Positions 42,670-52,080 of a DNA stretch of 64,000 bases are shown piece after piece. The notes beneath the pieces were generated by a model, which was given only the letters and a program-made list of their open reading frames with translations, had not been told where the DNA came from and made no database searches. The position numbers and the translations under genes are program-made. The number at the start of each line of letters is the position of its first letter. Within the stretch, counting starts at the first letter, position 1. Where the stretch lies: assembly GCF_018070025.1 (NCBI RefSeq), contig NZ_JAGPYQ010000002.1:992001-1056000 (forward strand), read 5' to 3'. The stretch comes from Streptomyces liliiviolaceus. GTDB lineage: Bacteria > Actinomycetota > Actinomycetes > Streptomycetales > Streptomycetaceae.

Positions 42670-42757
42670 CTTTTGCCGTCCGCCGCACCCCCGTCCCCAC
42701 GGGGTTTCATGGCCGGATGTCCCCGCCCGGACCGCTCTTCCGGGCCTGGGGCGCCGC

Positions 42758-42967
42758 TCAGCGCCCCAGCATCACGCCCACGGACGACGCCTGTGTGACC
42801 ACTGCCTCCCAGCCGCCGAAGACGACTACGAGCAGGGTGGCCAGAGGGAGAACCATGGCCGTCGCCACCAAGGGGTGGCGCCGACCGGACCGGCTGGGCC
42901 CGAACGCGGCGGTGTACGCCCTGCGTCCCTGTGCGCGGATCATGGTCCGCGATGCCGTGTCAGCCAT
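42758..42967 (-). CDS. 69-residue small membrane protein
   Basis: ATG 42965-42967 behind CAGGAGAGGG, a strong ribosome site. The N-terminal half is Arg-rich and cytoplasmic (MADTASRTMIRAQGRRAYTA); one hydrophobic helix (LVATAMVLPLATLLVVVFGG) and a short tail follow. No family name known to me. The good ribosome site and adjacent terminator argue that it is real. Confidence 0.72.
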   Translation of the reverse strand: MADTASRTMIRAQGRRAYTAAFGPSRSGRRHPLVATAMVLPLATLLVVVFGGWEAVVTQASSVGVMLGR

Positions 42968-43207
42968 GGTCCCTCTCCTGACCGTTCTGTTGAAAAGCTT
43001 CCGGTGTGCGACCTCCGACGAGGTCGGACGTCCGATATCTGGCAGCGGCGGGTGTCTGACCTCGGGGGACGAGTGCTGCCACCCGCCGCTTGACAACAAA
43101 TCTAGGCGGGAGGGGCGTGCGGGTCGTCATGCCCTCGTACCTATTGCCGGGCCTCCCGGAGGATGAGCGGTGACCTGCGGAGTACTCCCCTGGGTGGAGA
43201 AGAGGTC

Positions 43208-43474
43208 CTAGGTCTCGGGGGTTTCCCGGAGGGGGCGTCCGGTCTGTTCCGAGCTGTCCTCCCTCGGGACCGGTTGTTCGACGAGTGCGAGCACCCGGGT
43301 GGCCATGAAGCGGGCCGTGCGGACGACTGATCCACTCCTGGTGACTTCGCTCACTTCGACCACCCCTCTGCGGACCGCCGTCTCCACCCGACGGCCCGCC
43401 CGGCTGGCCACCACCTCGTACGTACGGGTCGTGTCCCCCGCGTCGACCACTATCTCCACGCGATCACCCTTCAC
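43208..43474 (-). CDS. Small soluble protein of unknown function
   Basis: 88 residues from GTG 43474 (VKGDRVEIVVDAGDTTRTYE), behind AGAAGGGGG at about 9 bp. Mostly beta-prone in the first half (YEVVASRAGRRVETAVRRGV) with a basic, Glu/Thr-rich C-terminal tail. I do not recognise it. Divergent from the Ser/Thr kinase gene, which may share the 196-bp promoter region. Confidence 0.7.
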   Translation of the reverse strand: MKGDRVEIVVDAGDTTRTYEVVASRAGRRVETAVRRGVVEVSEVTRSGSVVRTARFMATRVLALVEQPVPREDSSEQTGRPLRETPET

Positions 43475-43670
43475 GGGCCCAATCCCCCTTCTGCGAGCGA
43501 TGGTTGGGAATCCGCGCAGCTCAACGCCGCCGCGGTCCCCCGTCCCCTGACCACCTCTCAAGTTTCCCACCCGGCACTGACAATCGGTCGGGCCGCGAGG
43601 GCGCGGCCTCTGCACGCACCCGGCCGCGGAAACGTAAGCTGTGGCTCGTCAAACGGACCGGGCAGCGGGG

Positions 43671-45038
43671 ATGGACATGGCGATGATGCGCCTGAGGCGC
43701 GAGGACCCGCGTGTCGTCGGCTCGTTCAGGCTTCACCGACGGCTCGGCGCGGGCGGGATGGGCGTTGTCTATCTGGGCTCCGACAGGCGGGGCCAGCGGG
43801 TCGCGCTGAAGGTGATCCGGCCCGACCTCGCGGAGGACCAGGAGTTCAGGTCGCGCTTCGCCCGCGAGGTGTCGGCGGCGCGGCGGATCAGGGGCGGGTG
43901 CACCGCGCGGCTCGTCGCCGCGGATCTGGAGGCCGAGCGGCCCTGGTTCGCGACGCAGTACGTTCCCGGGCCCTCGCTGCACGACAAGGTCGCCGAGGAC
44001 GGGCCGCTCTTCGCGTCCGAGGTCGCGGCCGTCGGCGCCGCCCTCTCCGAGGGGCTCGTCGCCGTGCACGAGGCCGGTGTCGTCCACCGGGACCTCAAGC
44101 CGTCGAACATCCTGCTGTCCCCGAAGGGGCCGCGCATCATCGACTTCGGTATCGCCTGGGCGACCGGGGCGAGCACGCTCACGCACGTGGGTACGGCCGT
44201 GGGGTCGCCCGGGTTCCTCGCGCCGGAGCAGGTGCGGGGGGCGGCGGTCACACCGGCCACGGATGTCTTCGCGCTCGGCGCGACGCTGGCGTACGCCGCG
44301 ACGCAGGATTCGCCCTTCGGGCATGGCAGTTCCGAAGTGATGCTCTACCGGGTGGTGCACGAGGAGCCGCAACTGCACGGCGTGCCCGACGCGCTGGCCC
44401 CTCTCGTGCGTGCCTGTCTGGCCAAGGATCCCGAGGAGCGGCCCAGCACGCTGCAGTTGTCGTTGCGGCTGAAGGAGATCGCGGCGCGGGAGGCGCAGGG
44501 CATGGGCGAGGCCCGGCCGCCCGCTCCCCGTGCGGCGGAGGCCGACCGGCCCACCGGGCGGCTCGCCGACGATTACGACGACTATCCGGAGCAGCGGACG
44601 CAGCGGCGTACGCAGGGGTCTTCCGGGTCGCGTGGCGGTTCGTCGTCGCGGTCGGGGGCACGGCCGCCGGCTCCCTCGCGGGGTGGTTCGGCGCGGTCCG
44701 GGTCCGGCTCCGGCTCTGGTTCCGGGAGCAGGACCGGGCAGTCCGGGAGCCGGGCCGGGCAGGCCGGTGGGCGGAACGGGGCGCCGCGGAGTGGGGCCGG
44801 TCGGGGTGGGCCAAGGACCGGGCCCCGGACCACCGGGACCGGGCGGCGGCCGGCGAATCCCCGGCTGTTGCGGCAGCGGCTGTTCGTTTTTGTGGTGGTG
44901 ACGTTGCTCGTGGCGTTGGCCATTGCTGCGGCGCAGGGGTGTCAGGGGCCTGCTCGGGGGCTTGAGCGGGCTCCCTCGGGCGGGGGCGCGTGGCAGGAAC
45001 AGGCGTTCCAGCGGGGTGGGGTCGGACTCGGCGGGTAG
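43671..45038 (+). CDS. Eukaryotic-type Ser/Thr protein kinase with long disordered linker and one membrane helix
   Basis: 455 residues from the ATG at 43671 (behind GCAGCGGGG; a GTG at 43641 is also in frame). Kinase motifs are all present: G-loop LGAGGMGVVYLG, VALK Lys, HRDLKPSNILL catalytic loop, DFGIA and the APEQ segment. From about residue 290 a Ser/Gly/Arg/Pro-rich disordered linker of 110 residues leads to a single membrane helix (LFVFVVVTLLVALAIAAAQG) and a short outer tail with no sensor domain. Substrate unknown. Confidence 0.92.
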   Translation: MDMAMMRLRREDPRVVGSFRLHRRLGAGGMGVVYLGSDRRGQRVALKVIRPDLAEDQEFRSRFAREVSAARRIRGGCTARLVAADLEAERPWFATQYVPGPSLHDKVAEDGPLFASEVAAVGAALSEGLVAVHEAGVVHRDLKPSNILLSPKGPRIIDFGIAWATGASTLTHVGTAVGSPGFLAPEQVRGAAVTPATDVFALGATLAYAATQDSPFGHGSSEVMLYRVVHEEPQLHGVPDALAPLVRACLAKDPEERPSTLQLSLRLKEIAAREAQGMGEARPPAPRAAEADRPTGRLADDYDDYPEQRTQRRTQGSSGSRGGSSSRSGARPPAPSRGGSARSGSGSGSGSGSRTGQSGSRAGQAGGRNGAPRSGAGRGGPRTGPRTTGTGRRPANPRLLRQRLFVFVVVTLLVALAIAAAQGCQGPARGLERAPSGGGAWQEQAFQRGGVGLGG

Positions 45039-45063
45039 GTGTTCTTCGTCGGGTGCGGGTGTG

Positions 45064-45274
45064 TTGTGGCTTGTCGCGCCGTTCCCCGCGCCCCCTGCGG
45101 GGCGGGTGGGCGTTGGTCGTCGTCCGCGGGTGCGTCGTGGCTGAGCGCGCCGTTCCCCGCGCCCCTTACGGGGCCATCTGTCGCCCGGCGTCATATCCGG
45201 CACCCAGATCTTGTTCGTCCAGTGCGGGTGCGTGGTGGCTGGTCGCGCCGTTCCCCGCGCCCCCTACGGGGCGC
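45064..45274. repeat. Three forward copies of the palindromic element
   Basis: Copies at 45064-45103, 45137-45174 and 45233-45274, each GTGGCTxGTCGCGCCGTTCC-like and followed by CCGCGCCCC then a short GGGG complement. They belong to the GCCGTT subtype. They fill the 272 bp between the convergent kinase and methyltransferase genes. Confidence 0.88.
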
Positions 45275-45310
45275 CCCTGTCGGGGCGGTCCAGGCAGCGG
45301 GGCGTTCGGG

Positions 45311-46129
45311 TTACGGGGTCGGTCTGCCCGTTGCTACCGCGTAGAACGCCACCGCCGCTGCCGCTCCTACGTTCAGGGAGTCGACTCCGTGGGCCATGGG
45401 GATGCGGACCCATTCGTCCGCTGCCACCAGGGCCTGGGTGGAGAGGCCGTCGCCCTCCGCGCCGAGCATCAGGGCGACCCGGTCCATGCGGTGCGGGGCC
45501 ACCTCGTCGAGGGTCTTGGCCTTTTCGTCCGGGGTGAGTGCGAGGAGGCCGAAGCCCGCCTCGCGGACCGAGTCGAGACCCTTGGGCCAGGAGTCGAGGC
45601 GTGCGTACGGCACGGCGAAGACCGCGCCCATGGAGACCTTCACCGAACGCCGGTACAGCGGGTCCGCGCAGTCCGGTGAGAGCAGGACCGCGTCCATCCC
45701 GAGGGCGGCGGCCGAGCGGAAGATCGCGCCGATGTTGGTGTGGTCGTTGACCGACTCCATGACGACGACCCGGCGGGCCGTGCGGAGCAGTTCGTCGGGG
45801 GTCGGCAGCGGTTTGCGCTGCATGGAGGCGAGCGCGCCGCGGTGCACGTGGTAGCCGGTGACCTGTTCGGCGAGGTCGGGGCTGACCGCGTACACCGGCG
45901 CCGGGAGTTCGTCGATGACGTCGCGCATGACGTCGACCCACTTGGCGGACAGCAGCATCGAGCGCATCTCGTAGCCGGCGTCCTTGGCCCTTCTGATGAC
46001 CTTCTCGCCCTCGGCGATGAACAGGCCCTCGGCCGGTTCGCGCTTGCGGCGCAGCTCCACGTCGGTCAGGCCTGTGTAGTCACGCAGGCGCGGGTCGGCT
46101 GGGTCCTCAACGGTGATGAGATCGGCCAC
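45311..46129 (-). CDS. SpoU/TrmH-family RNA 2'-O-methyltransferase
   Basis: 272 residues. The N-terminal substrate-binding part (ELRRKREPAEGLFIAEGEKV) precedes the SPOUT knot: NIGAIFRSAAALGMDAVLL, MLGAEGDGLS and IPMAHGVDSLNVGAAAAVAF, where S-adenosylmethionine binds. The target could be tRNA or rRNA; the motifs alone do not tell. Start ATG 46127-46129. It is the last gene of a minus-strand group with cobA 64 bp upstream. Confidence 0.94.
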   Translation of the reverse strand: MADLITVEDPADPRLRDYTGLTDVELRRKREPAEGLFIAEGEKVIRRAKDAGYEMRSMLLSAKWVDVMRDVIDELPAPVYAVSPDLAEQVTGYHVHRGALASMQRKPLPTPDELLRTARRVVVMESVNDHTNIGAIFRSAAALGMDAVLLSPDCADPLYRRSVKVSMGAVFAVPYARLDSWPKGLDSVREAGFGLLALTPDEKAKTLDEVAPHRMDRVALMLGAEGDGLSTQALVAADEWVRIPMAHGVDSLNVGAAAAVAFYAVATGRPTP

Positions 46130-46193
46130 AGGGTGATACTGCCTTGTCCTGGGTGCGGTGCCAACGGCTTGGAACGGGTTGTGTTACCCGGGG

Positions 46194-47462
46194 TTACTCA
46201 GATGTCCCGTCGGAGGTCCCGTCGGACGTCTCGAACGAGCCGTCCGCCCCCACGGTCACGACCTCCCCGATGACGATGACCGCCGGCGGCCGTACCTCCT
46301 CGGCCCGGACGGTCTCGCCGACCGTCGCCAGGGTCGCGTCGACGCGGCGCTGCGCCGCGGTCGTGCCCTCCTGGACGAGTGCCACGGGGGTGCCGGGCGC
46401 CTTGCCGTTCTCGATGAGGGTACGGGCGATCGCGCCGATCTTGTCCACGCCCATCAGGACGACCAGGGTGCCGCGGAGCTTGGCGAGCGCCGCCCAGTCG
46501 ACCAGGGAGCGTTCGTCCTCGGGGGCCACATGACCACTCACAACCGTGAACTCGTGGGCGACTCCGCGGTGCGTGACCGGGATGCCCGCCGCGCCCGGCA
46601 CGGAGATCGAACTGGAGATGCCCGGGACGACCGTGCAGGAGATGCCCGCCTCGGCCAGCGCCTGGGCCTCCTCCATGCCGCGGCCGAAGACGAAGGGGTC
46701 GCCGCCCTTGAGCCGTACCACCGACTTGCCCTGCAGGGCGTGCTCGATGAGCGCGTTGTTGATGGCCTCCTGGGCCATGAAGCGCCCGTACGGGATCTTC
46801 GCCGCGTCGATCACCTCGACGTGCGGCGGAAGTTCGGCGAGCAGGTCGCGCGGGCCGAGGCGGTCGGCGATGACCACGTCCGCCTCGGCGAGGAGACGGC
46901 GGCCGCGGACCGTGATCAGGTCCGGGTCGCCGGGTCCGCCGCCGACCAGGGAGACGCCGGGCGTGCGGGTGCGGTGGTGGGGTGCCACGAGGGTGCCGTC
47001 GCGCAGCCCTTCGACCACCGCGTCGCGGATGGCCGCGGTGTGGCGGGGGTCGCGGCCCTTGGCGTCCGTGGTCAGGACGGCCACCGTGACGCCCTCGCTG
47101 TGGCCCGTCGCCGGGGTCCAGGCGGTGGCCTCGTCGGCGTCGTCCGCGCGGACGCACCACACGCGGCGGGCCTCGGCCTCGGCGGAGGCCTCGGCGTTCG
47201 CCGCGGAGTCGGGGGTGGCGATCAGGACGTACCAGGATTCGGCGAGGTCGCCCGACTCGTACCGGCGCCTGGTCCAGGTCAGTTCGCCGGCGTCCGCCAT
47301 CGCCTCGACCGAGGGGGTCGCGGACGGGGACACGAGCTGGATGTCCGCGCCCGCCGCGATGAGGGCCGGGAGGCGGCGCTGGGCCACCTGGCCGCCGCCG
47401 AGGACCACGACACGGCGGCCGGCGAGGCGGAGGCCTACGGGGTAGGCGGGGTTTTCGGCCAT
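46194..47462 (-). CDS. cobA: CobA/CysG-type uroporphyrinogen-III C-methyltransferase with NAD-binding N-terminus
   Basis: 422 residues. The N-terminal part (GRRVVVLGGGQVAQRRLPAL) resembles the siroheme-synthase dehydrogenase domain; the C-terminal half from SLVGGGPGDPDLITVRG is SUMT, with LKGGDPFVFGRG and PVTHRGVAHEFTVVSGH. It makes precorrin-2 from uroporphyrinogen III, the entry step to both siroheme and cobalamin. ATG 47462 behind GAGGAG. Adjacent cobT and cobL favour cobalamin, though use in siroheme is possible. Confidence 0.93.
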   Translation of the reverse strand: MAENPAYPVGLRLAGRRVVVLGGGQVAQRRLPALIAAGADIQLVSPSATPSVEAMADAGELTWTRRRYESGDLAESWYVLIATPDSAANAEASAEAEARRVWCVRADDADEATAWTPATGHSEGVTVAVLTTDAKGRDPRHTAAIRDAVVEGLRDGTLVAPHHRTRTPGVSLVGGGPGDPDLITVRGRRLLAEADVVIADRLGPRDLLAELPPHVEVIDAAKIPYGRFMAQEAINNALIEHALQGKSVVRLKGGDPFVFGRGMEEAQALAEAGISCTVVPGISSSISVPGAAGIPVTHRGVAHEFTVVSGHVAPEDERSLVDWAALAKLRGTLVVLMGVDKIGAIARTLIENGKAPGTPVALVQEGTTAAQRRVDATLATVGETVRAEEVRPPAVIVIGEVVTVGADGSFETSDGTSDGTSE

Positions 47463-47604
47463 GGAGGTGCGGCTCCTCATGCGGGGGTGATGCGGGGGCG
47501 CGCTGCGGCGGTGGAGCGGGCCTGACGTGCGGATTTTATGGGGCCGGGTGGTGGGGGCTCGGGGCGGGTGGGGGTTCTTTCCCCTGGCCCGCCCCTTCCC
47601 GAAA

Positions 47605-47623
47605 CCGGGGGCTCCTCCCCCGG
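47605..47623. repeat. Short hairpin element of the GGGGGCTCCxCCCCC type
   Basis: CCGGGGG-CTCCT-CCCCCGG (47605-47623), preceded by CTTCCCGAAA. As I remember it, this form is common at Streptomyces 3' ends. Part of the 241-bp gap between cobA and cobT, with the following hairpin. The copy at 62538 is a relative. Confidence 0.6.
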
Positions 47624-47645
47624 GCCCCCTGCATGTGCGGGTCGG

Positions 47646-47700
47646 TTCGTGTTCGTGCCCACCCGTTCCGCCGTGCGGAACGCCTGCCCACGAACACGAA
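47646..47700 (-). terminator. Nested hairpin downstream of cobT
   Basis: TTCGTGTTCGTG (47646-47657) pairs with CACGAACACGAA (47689-47700) and the loop holds a second hairpin GTTCCG...CGGAAC. It starts 4 bp after the cobT stop, so it is probably the terminator of that transcript. Confidence 0.8.
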
Positions 47701-47703
47701 CGC

Positions 47704-50700
47704 CTACTTCTCCGTGACACCCGCCGAGTCGAACGTCGCCACCTCGTGCATCGCCCTGGCCGCGCTCTGGACCACCGGGAGGGCCAGGAGGGCGCCCGTG
47801 CCCTCGCCGAGGCGGAGGTCGAGGTCCACCAGGGGGCGCAGGCCCAGCTTGTTGAGGGCGGCCACGTGGCCGGGCTCGGCGCTGCGGTGGCCGGCGATGC
47901 AGGCCGCGAGCACCTCGGGGGCGATCGCGCGGGCCACCAGTGCGGCGGCACCGGCGCTGACACCGTCCAGGATCACCGGCGTTCGCAGGGACGCGCCGCC
48001 GAGGAGGAGGCCCACCATCGCGGCGTGCTCCAGACCGCCGATGGCAGCCAGGACGCCGATCGGGTCGGCCGGGTCCGGCTGGTGGAGTTCCAGGGCGCGG
48101 CGGACGACCTCGGTCTTGCGGGCCAGGGTCTCGTCGTTGATGCCGGTGCCGCGGCCGGTGACCTCGGCCGGGTCGCTGCCGGTGTAGACGGAGATCAGGG
48201 CGGCGGACGCCGTGGTGTTGGCGATGCCCATCTCGCCCGTGATCAGTGCCTTGTTCCCGGCCGCCACCAGGTCGCGGGCGGTCTCGATGCCCACCTCGAT
48301 GGCCGACCTGACCTCCTCGCGGGTCAGCGCGGGACCGGTCGTCATGTCGGCCGTGCCCGCCCGGACCTTGCGCGGCAGCAGGCCGGGCGTCGCGGGCAGG
48401 TCGGAGGCCACGCCCACGTCGACGACGCAGACCTCGGCGCCGACCTGGGCGGCGAAGGCGTTGCAGACCGCGCCGCCGCCGAGGATGTTGGCCACCATCT
48501 GGCCCGTGACCTCCTGCGGCCACGGGGTGACGCCCTGGGCGTGTACGCCGTGGTCGCCCGCGAAGATCGCGACGGCGGCCGGTTCCGGGATGGGCGGCGG
48601 GCACATCCGGGAGAGCCCGGAGAGCTGCGCGGAGATGATCTCCAGCATGCCGAGGGCCCCGGCCGGCTTGGTCATGCGCTTCTGGCGCTCCCAGGCCTCG
48701 CCGAGCGCCTTGGCGTCCAGCGGCCGGATGTTGGTGATGGTCTCGGCGAGCAGGTCGTGCGGCTCCTCGCCGGGCAGGGCGCGCCGGCCGTACGTCTCCT
48801 CGTGGACCACCCAGGACAGCGGGCGGCGCTTGGACCAGCCCGACTGCATCAGCTCGGGCTCGTCCGGGAACTCGTCGACGTATCCGACGCAGAGGTAGGC
48901 GACGACCTCAAGGTGCTCGGGCAGGCCGAGGCCGCGGACCATCTCGCGCTCGTCGAAGAAGCTGACCCAGCCCACGCCGAGGCCCTCGGCACGGGCCGCG
49001 AGCCACAGGTTCTCGACGGCGAGCGCCGAGGAGTACGGGGCCATCTGCGGCTGGGTGTGGCGGCCCAGCGTGTGGCGGCCGCCCCGGGTCGGGTCGGCGG
49101 TGACGACGATGTTCACCGGGGTGTCGAGGATGGCCTCGATCTTCAGTTCCTTGAACTGCTTCGCGCGGCCCTTGGGGAGCGACTTGGCGTACGCCTCCCG
49201 CTGGCGCGCGGCCAATTCGTGCATCGAACGCCGGGTCTCCGCCGAGCGGATGACGACGAAGTCCCAGGGCTGCGAGTGGCCGACGGAGGGCGCCGTGTGG
49301 GCCGCCTCCAGGACGCGGAGCAGCACGTCGTGCGGGATGGGGTCGCTGCGAAAGCCGTTGCGGATGTCGCGGCGCTCGCGCATCACGCGCAGGACGGCCT
49401 CGCGCTCGGCGTCGTCGTAGCCGGGCGCGGCCGGGCCGGTGGACTCATGTGTCTGGGCCACGACGGCCGTGCTCTCTTCCTGGTCGGCGGCCCGGGTGTC
49501 CAGGTCTTCCGCCTGCTGTGCGACTACGGGTTCGGGGCTGTCGTCCGCGGCCCCGGGCACGGGGAGCGTGCCGGTCTCGGGGGTCGGCACGGGCTCCCGG
49601 GGGGCCGGCAGGACGAGGATCGGCTCGTCGTCCGGCTCGTCCTCGGACGCGGTGTCGGGCCCTGCCGCGGGCACCGGCGCGAGTGCCGGTTCCGGGGCGG
49701 GTTCGGCCACGGGCTTCGGCGCGGGCTCCGGCGTGAGCTGCTCGGCGGGCGCCGCGGGCGGGGCCGTCGCCTCTTCGGCGGTCCGCTCGGCCGGCTCCTC
49801 GGGGAGGGGCGCCACCGTCATGCCGTGCGGCGGGGTGGGGGCCAGGTGCGGGGTGGTCGGGACCGTGCCCTCGACCGGAACGAACTGTCCGACCTGGGCG
49901 GCCGGGACGGCCTGGTCGATCTCTCCGGCCTGTCCGATCTCTCCGGCCTCGGCGGCCTGGTCGGCTGGCTGCTCCGGCGCCGACTGGAGGTCGCCCTGGA
50001 GCAGTGCCCCCTCGCCCCGCGAGTCGTCCCCGAGGGCCTGGTCGGCGGGTGCCGTGGGTGCCTCGGGGTGCGCGGTGAGGTCGGGGAGCGCCTGCTGTGC
50101 CGTTCCGGGAGCACCGACGCCCGGGTCGGCGCCGACCACGGGCTCTCCGGCCTCCGCGGGCACCCCGGGCTCGCCGGGCGCGGCGAACTCCCGGGCCCCG
50201 GCGGCGTCCTGGTCCTGGACAGCCTCGGCGACGACGGGCTCGGCCTCGCCCGGCTGCGGCTGCGGCTCCTGGACGACGGCCTGCGGGCCCGCCTCCGCGA
50301 AGGGGACGGCCGTGTCCTGGGCCTGCGGGACCGGTGCCGCGTGCTCGGGGTGCTGCGTCACGTCGTCGGCCGCGGGGCCGGCGGGGGCCTCGGCCGCGTA
50401 CGGTCCGGCCTCCTCGTCCGAGGGGTGGGCGAAGTGGACGGCGGCGGGTGCGGCCGGGAAGGGCGCGGGCTGCGGGGCCTGCGGGAAGTCGGGGAGCGCC
50501 TGGGCGTACTCGGGTCCGTGGCCCTCTTCCGGAGCCTGCGGGAACAGCGAACCGTCGGCGAGCTGCGGGGCCTGCGCGTAGTCCTGCACCAGGACCGGCT
50601 CCGGGAACTGGACGGCTTCCGGCGCCGGAACGGCTTCCGCGGGCTGTGCGACGCCGGTCGGCTGGTCAGGGACCGGAGGCTGGACCGGTTCCGGCTGCGG

Positions 50701-51630
50701 AGGCTCGTACGCCTCCTCGGCGGCCTGTTCAGGAACCTGGGGGGTCTCCGGAACCGGCGCGGCGGCCACTGCCGGATCGTGCGCACCGGCCTCGGCGGGC
50801 TCCACGACGGACGGTGCGGGCGGCGCCTCGTGCACCGGGTCGGCGCCCGAGGCATCCTGCGCCTGGACCTGCGGGACCTCGGGCGCCGGCTCCGCCACCG
50901 GAGCCTCGACGGCCTGCTCCTGCGGAGCGGGAGCCTCCTGGCCCCCGGCGAGCGACGGCCCGGCCCCCACGTCCGGCGTCTGCGCGTCGGGCGCCTGGGC
51001 GACCGGCGCGATCCCGGCGGTCACCGGGGCGCCCGCGTACGCCCCCGCGCCCTCCGGCAAGACCGTTTCTGCAGGCGTCCCCTCGGAAACGACCTGTGCC
51101 ACCGGCGGCGCGACCTGGACCTGAGCCCGGGCGCCCCAGGGAGACGCGCCCTGCAGGGCGATCTCGTCACGCGGCGCGTCGAGGTACTCGGGACCGGCCA
51201 CGACCGGAGCGGCCTGCCGTACGGGGAACGCGGCGGCACGGGCCCCCGCCGGACCGCGGTCGGCGAGCGAACGCACCGGGCTGCCCGCGCCGTCCGGGGT
51301 CGGCGGGCCGAGGTGCAGCGGGCGGCGGGCGACGGGCGGCTGCGGCGCGGAGGACGACATCCGGACGGCACTGAGGTCGACCGAACCGCTGTCACGGCCC
51401 GACGTCTCGTGCGGACCCGGCTCGTGGACGGCCTCGACGACCGGCGCCGGGGTCGGCGGGGCCACTTCGTTGCCCCACGCACCCTGGGCGCCCGGCAGCA
51501 GCAGGTCTTCGTCTTCGGCGGTGGGCTCGGAGAGGTAGGTGTACGCACCGGGGGCGGGGACGCCCGGCTGCTCCACCATGCCTGCGTTCTCCGGCAGTCC
51601 CTCGCCCGGGACCTGGCCGGTGTCGGTCAT
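47704..51630 (-). CDS. cobT: BluB-CobT fusion with a long disordered N-terminal region
   Basis: 1308 residues. Residues 1 to about 730 are Ala/Pro/Glu/Val low-complexity with motifs such as PAPVVEAVHE and no folded domain. About 735-955 is a nitroreductase-fold BluB domain (RVMRERRDIRNGFRSDPIPH, PYSSALAVENLWLAARAEGL), which makes dimethylbenzimidazole from FMNH2. The rest is CobT (ITGEMGIANTTASAALISVY, DGVSAGAAAL), which attaches ribose phosphate to that base. So the lower-ligand pathway is joined in one chain. Start ATG 51630 behind GAGGGG. Fused BluB-CobT genes exist in streptomycetes as far as I know, but the tail length is striking. Confidence 0.9.
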   Translation of the reverse strand: MTDTGQVPGEGLPENAGMVEQPGVPAPGAYTYLSEPTAEDEDLLLPGAQGAWGNEVAPPTPAPVVEAVHEPGPHETSGRDSGSVDLSAVRMSSSAPQPPVARRPLHLGPPTPDGAGSPVRSLADRGPAGARAAAFPVRQAAPVVAGPEYLDAPRDEIALQGASPWGARAQVQVAPPVAQVVSEGTPAETVLPEGAGAYAGAPVTAGIAPVAQAPDAQTPDVGAGPSLAGGQEAPAPQEQAVEAPVAEPAPEVPQVQAQDASGADPVHEAPPAPSVVEPAEAGAHDPAVAAAPVPETPQVPEQAAEEAYEPPQPEPVQPPVPDQPTGVAQPAEAVPAPEAVQFPEPVLVQDYAQAPQLADGSLFPQAPEEGHGPEYAQALPDFPQAPQPAPFPAAPAAVHFAHPSDEEAGPYAAEAPAGPAADDVTQHPEHAAPVPQAQDTAVPFAEAGPQAVVQEPQPQPGEAEPVVAEAVQDQDAAGAREFAAPGEPGVPAEAGEPVVGADPGVGAPGTAQQALPDLTAHPEAPTAPADQALGDDSRGEGALLQGDLQSAPEQPADQAAEAGEIGQAGEIDQAVPAAQVGQFVPVEGTVPTTPHLAPTPPHGMTVAPLPEEPAERTAEEATAPPAAPAEQLTPEPAPKPVAEPAPEPALAPVPAAGPDTASEDEPDDEPILVLPAPREPVPTPETGTLPVPGAADDSPEPVVAQQAEDLDTRAADQEESTAVVAQTHESTGPAAPGYDDAEREAVLRVMRERRDIRNGFRSDPIPHDVLLRVLEAAHTAPSVGHSQPWDFVVIRSAETRRSMHELAARQREAYAKSLPKGRAKQFKELKIEAILDTPVNIVVTADPTRGGRHTLGRHTQPQMAPYSSALAVENLWLAARAEGLGVGWVSFFDEREMVRGLGLPEHLEVVAYLCVGYVDEFPDEPELMQSGWSKRRPLSWVVHEETYGRRALPGEEPHDLLAETITNIRPLDAKALGEAWERQKRMTKPAGALGMLEIISAQLSGLSRMCPPPIPEPAAVAIFAGDHGVHAQGVTPWPQEVTGQMVANILGGGAVCNAFAAQVGAEVCVVDVGVASDLPATPGLLPRKVRAGTADMTTGPALTREEVRSAIEVGIETARDLVAAGNKALITGEMGIANTTASAALISVYTGSDPAEVTGRGTGINDETLARKTEVVRRALELHQPDPADPIGVLAAIGGLEHAAMVGLLLGGASLRTPVILDGVSAGAAALVARAIAPEVLAACIAGHRSAEPGHVAALNKLGLRPLVDLDLRLGEGTGALLALPVVQSAARAMHEVATFDSAGVTEK

Positions 51631-52080
51631 GCGTACCCCTCGCCCATCGGTTTAGTGCTCCTACGACCTGCTCGTCCGGGGCGGCGCACCGACCGCCCGT
51701 CATGAGAACGAGCACACGGGCCGGGCGGCACGAACGACCGGTCGACAAAGCCATTAACTGGCATTGTCGCGGTCGGCCCGCCACCGCGACAGGGTGATCC
51801 GTCACGGCCCGCTGTGGACTGCGCCACTTTGCGCGTCCTCCGGTTCTGCCGTACCACACGCCCCTCAAAATGGGTGCGTTTCGCGGGCATTGACCGGCGA
51901 AATACCGGACAACCCGATTGCAGTACAACGATCGGCCAGCCTACCGCGCGCAGTACGACAACAGGATCACAGGACGACGATCAGCCAGCGCCTCGAAGGG
52001 GCGCGGGGCTGTGACATTGTGCGGCTCCGCCGCGGGGCGCGGCCGGCCACGACGTACCGGCAGACGACTCCCCGGCGGAG
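51631..52080. other. 450-bp region upstream of cobT without a supported gene
   Basis: An open frame on the minus strand at 51627-51890 has no family likeness and ends in the cobT leader. An 8-bp hairpin GTCGCGGT/ACCGCGAC (51766-51773/51783-51790) and a shorter GCCA/TGGC one lie in the likely 5' leader of cobT. I looked for the conserved B12-box of a cobalamin riboswitch and did not find it. A degenerate copy of the dispersed element lies at about 51996-52040. Confidence 0.5.

Noticed and set aside
42479..42700. N-terminal extension of the APH-like protein
   Set aside because: The extra stretch holds GTCCGGTGC-type microrepeats and overlaps a terminator; a strong ribosome site supports the GTG at 42478.
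51627..51890. 87-codon minus-strand frame before cobT
   Set aside because: Basic, no family likeness, overlaps the cobT start and has no ribosome site.
51631..52080. Cobalamin riboswitch in front of cobT
   Set aside because: Cob genes often have one, but I could not find the conserved B12-box or the helix pattern; a covariance-model search would settle it.
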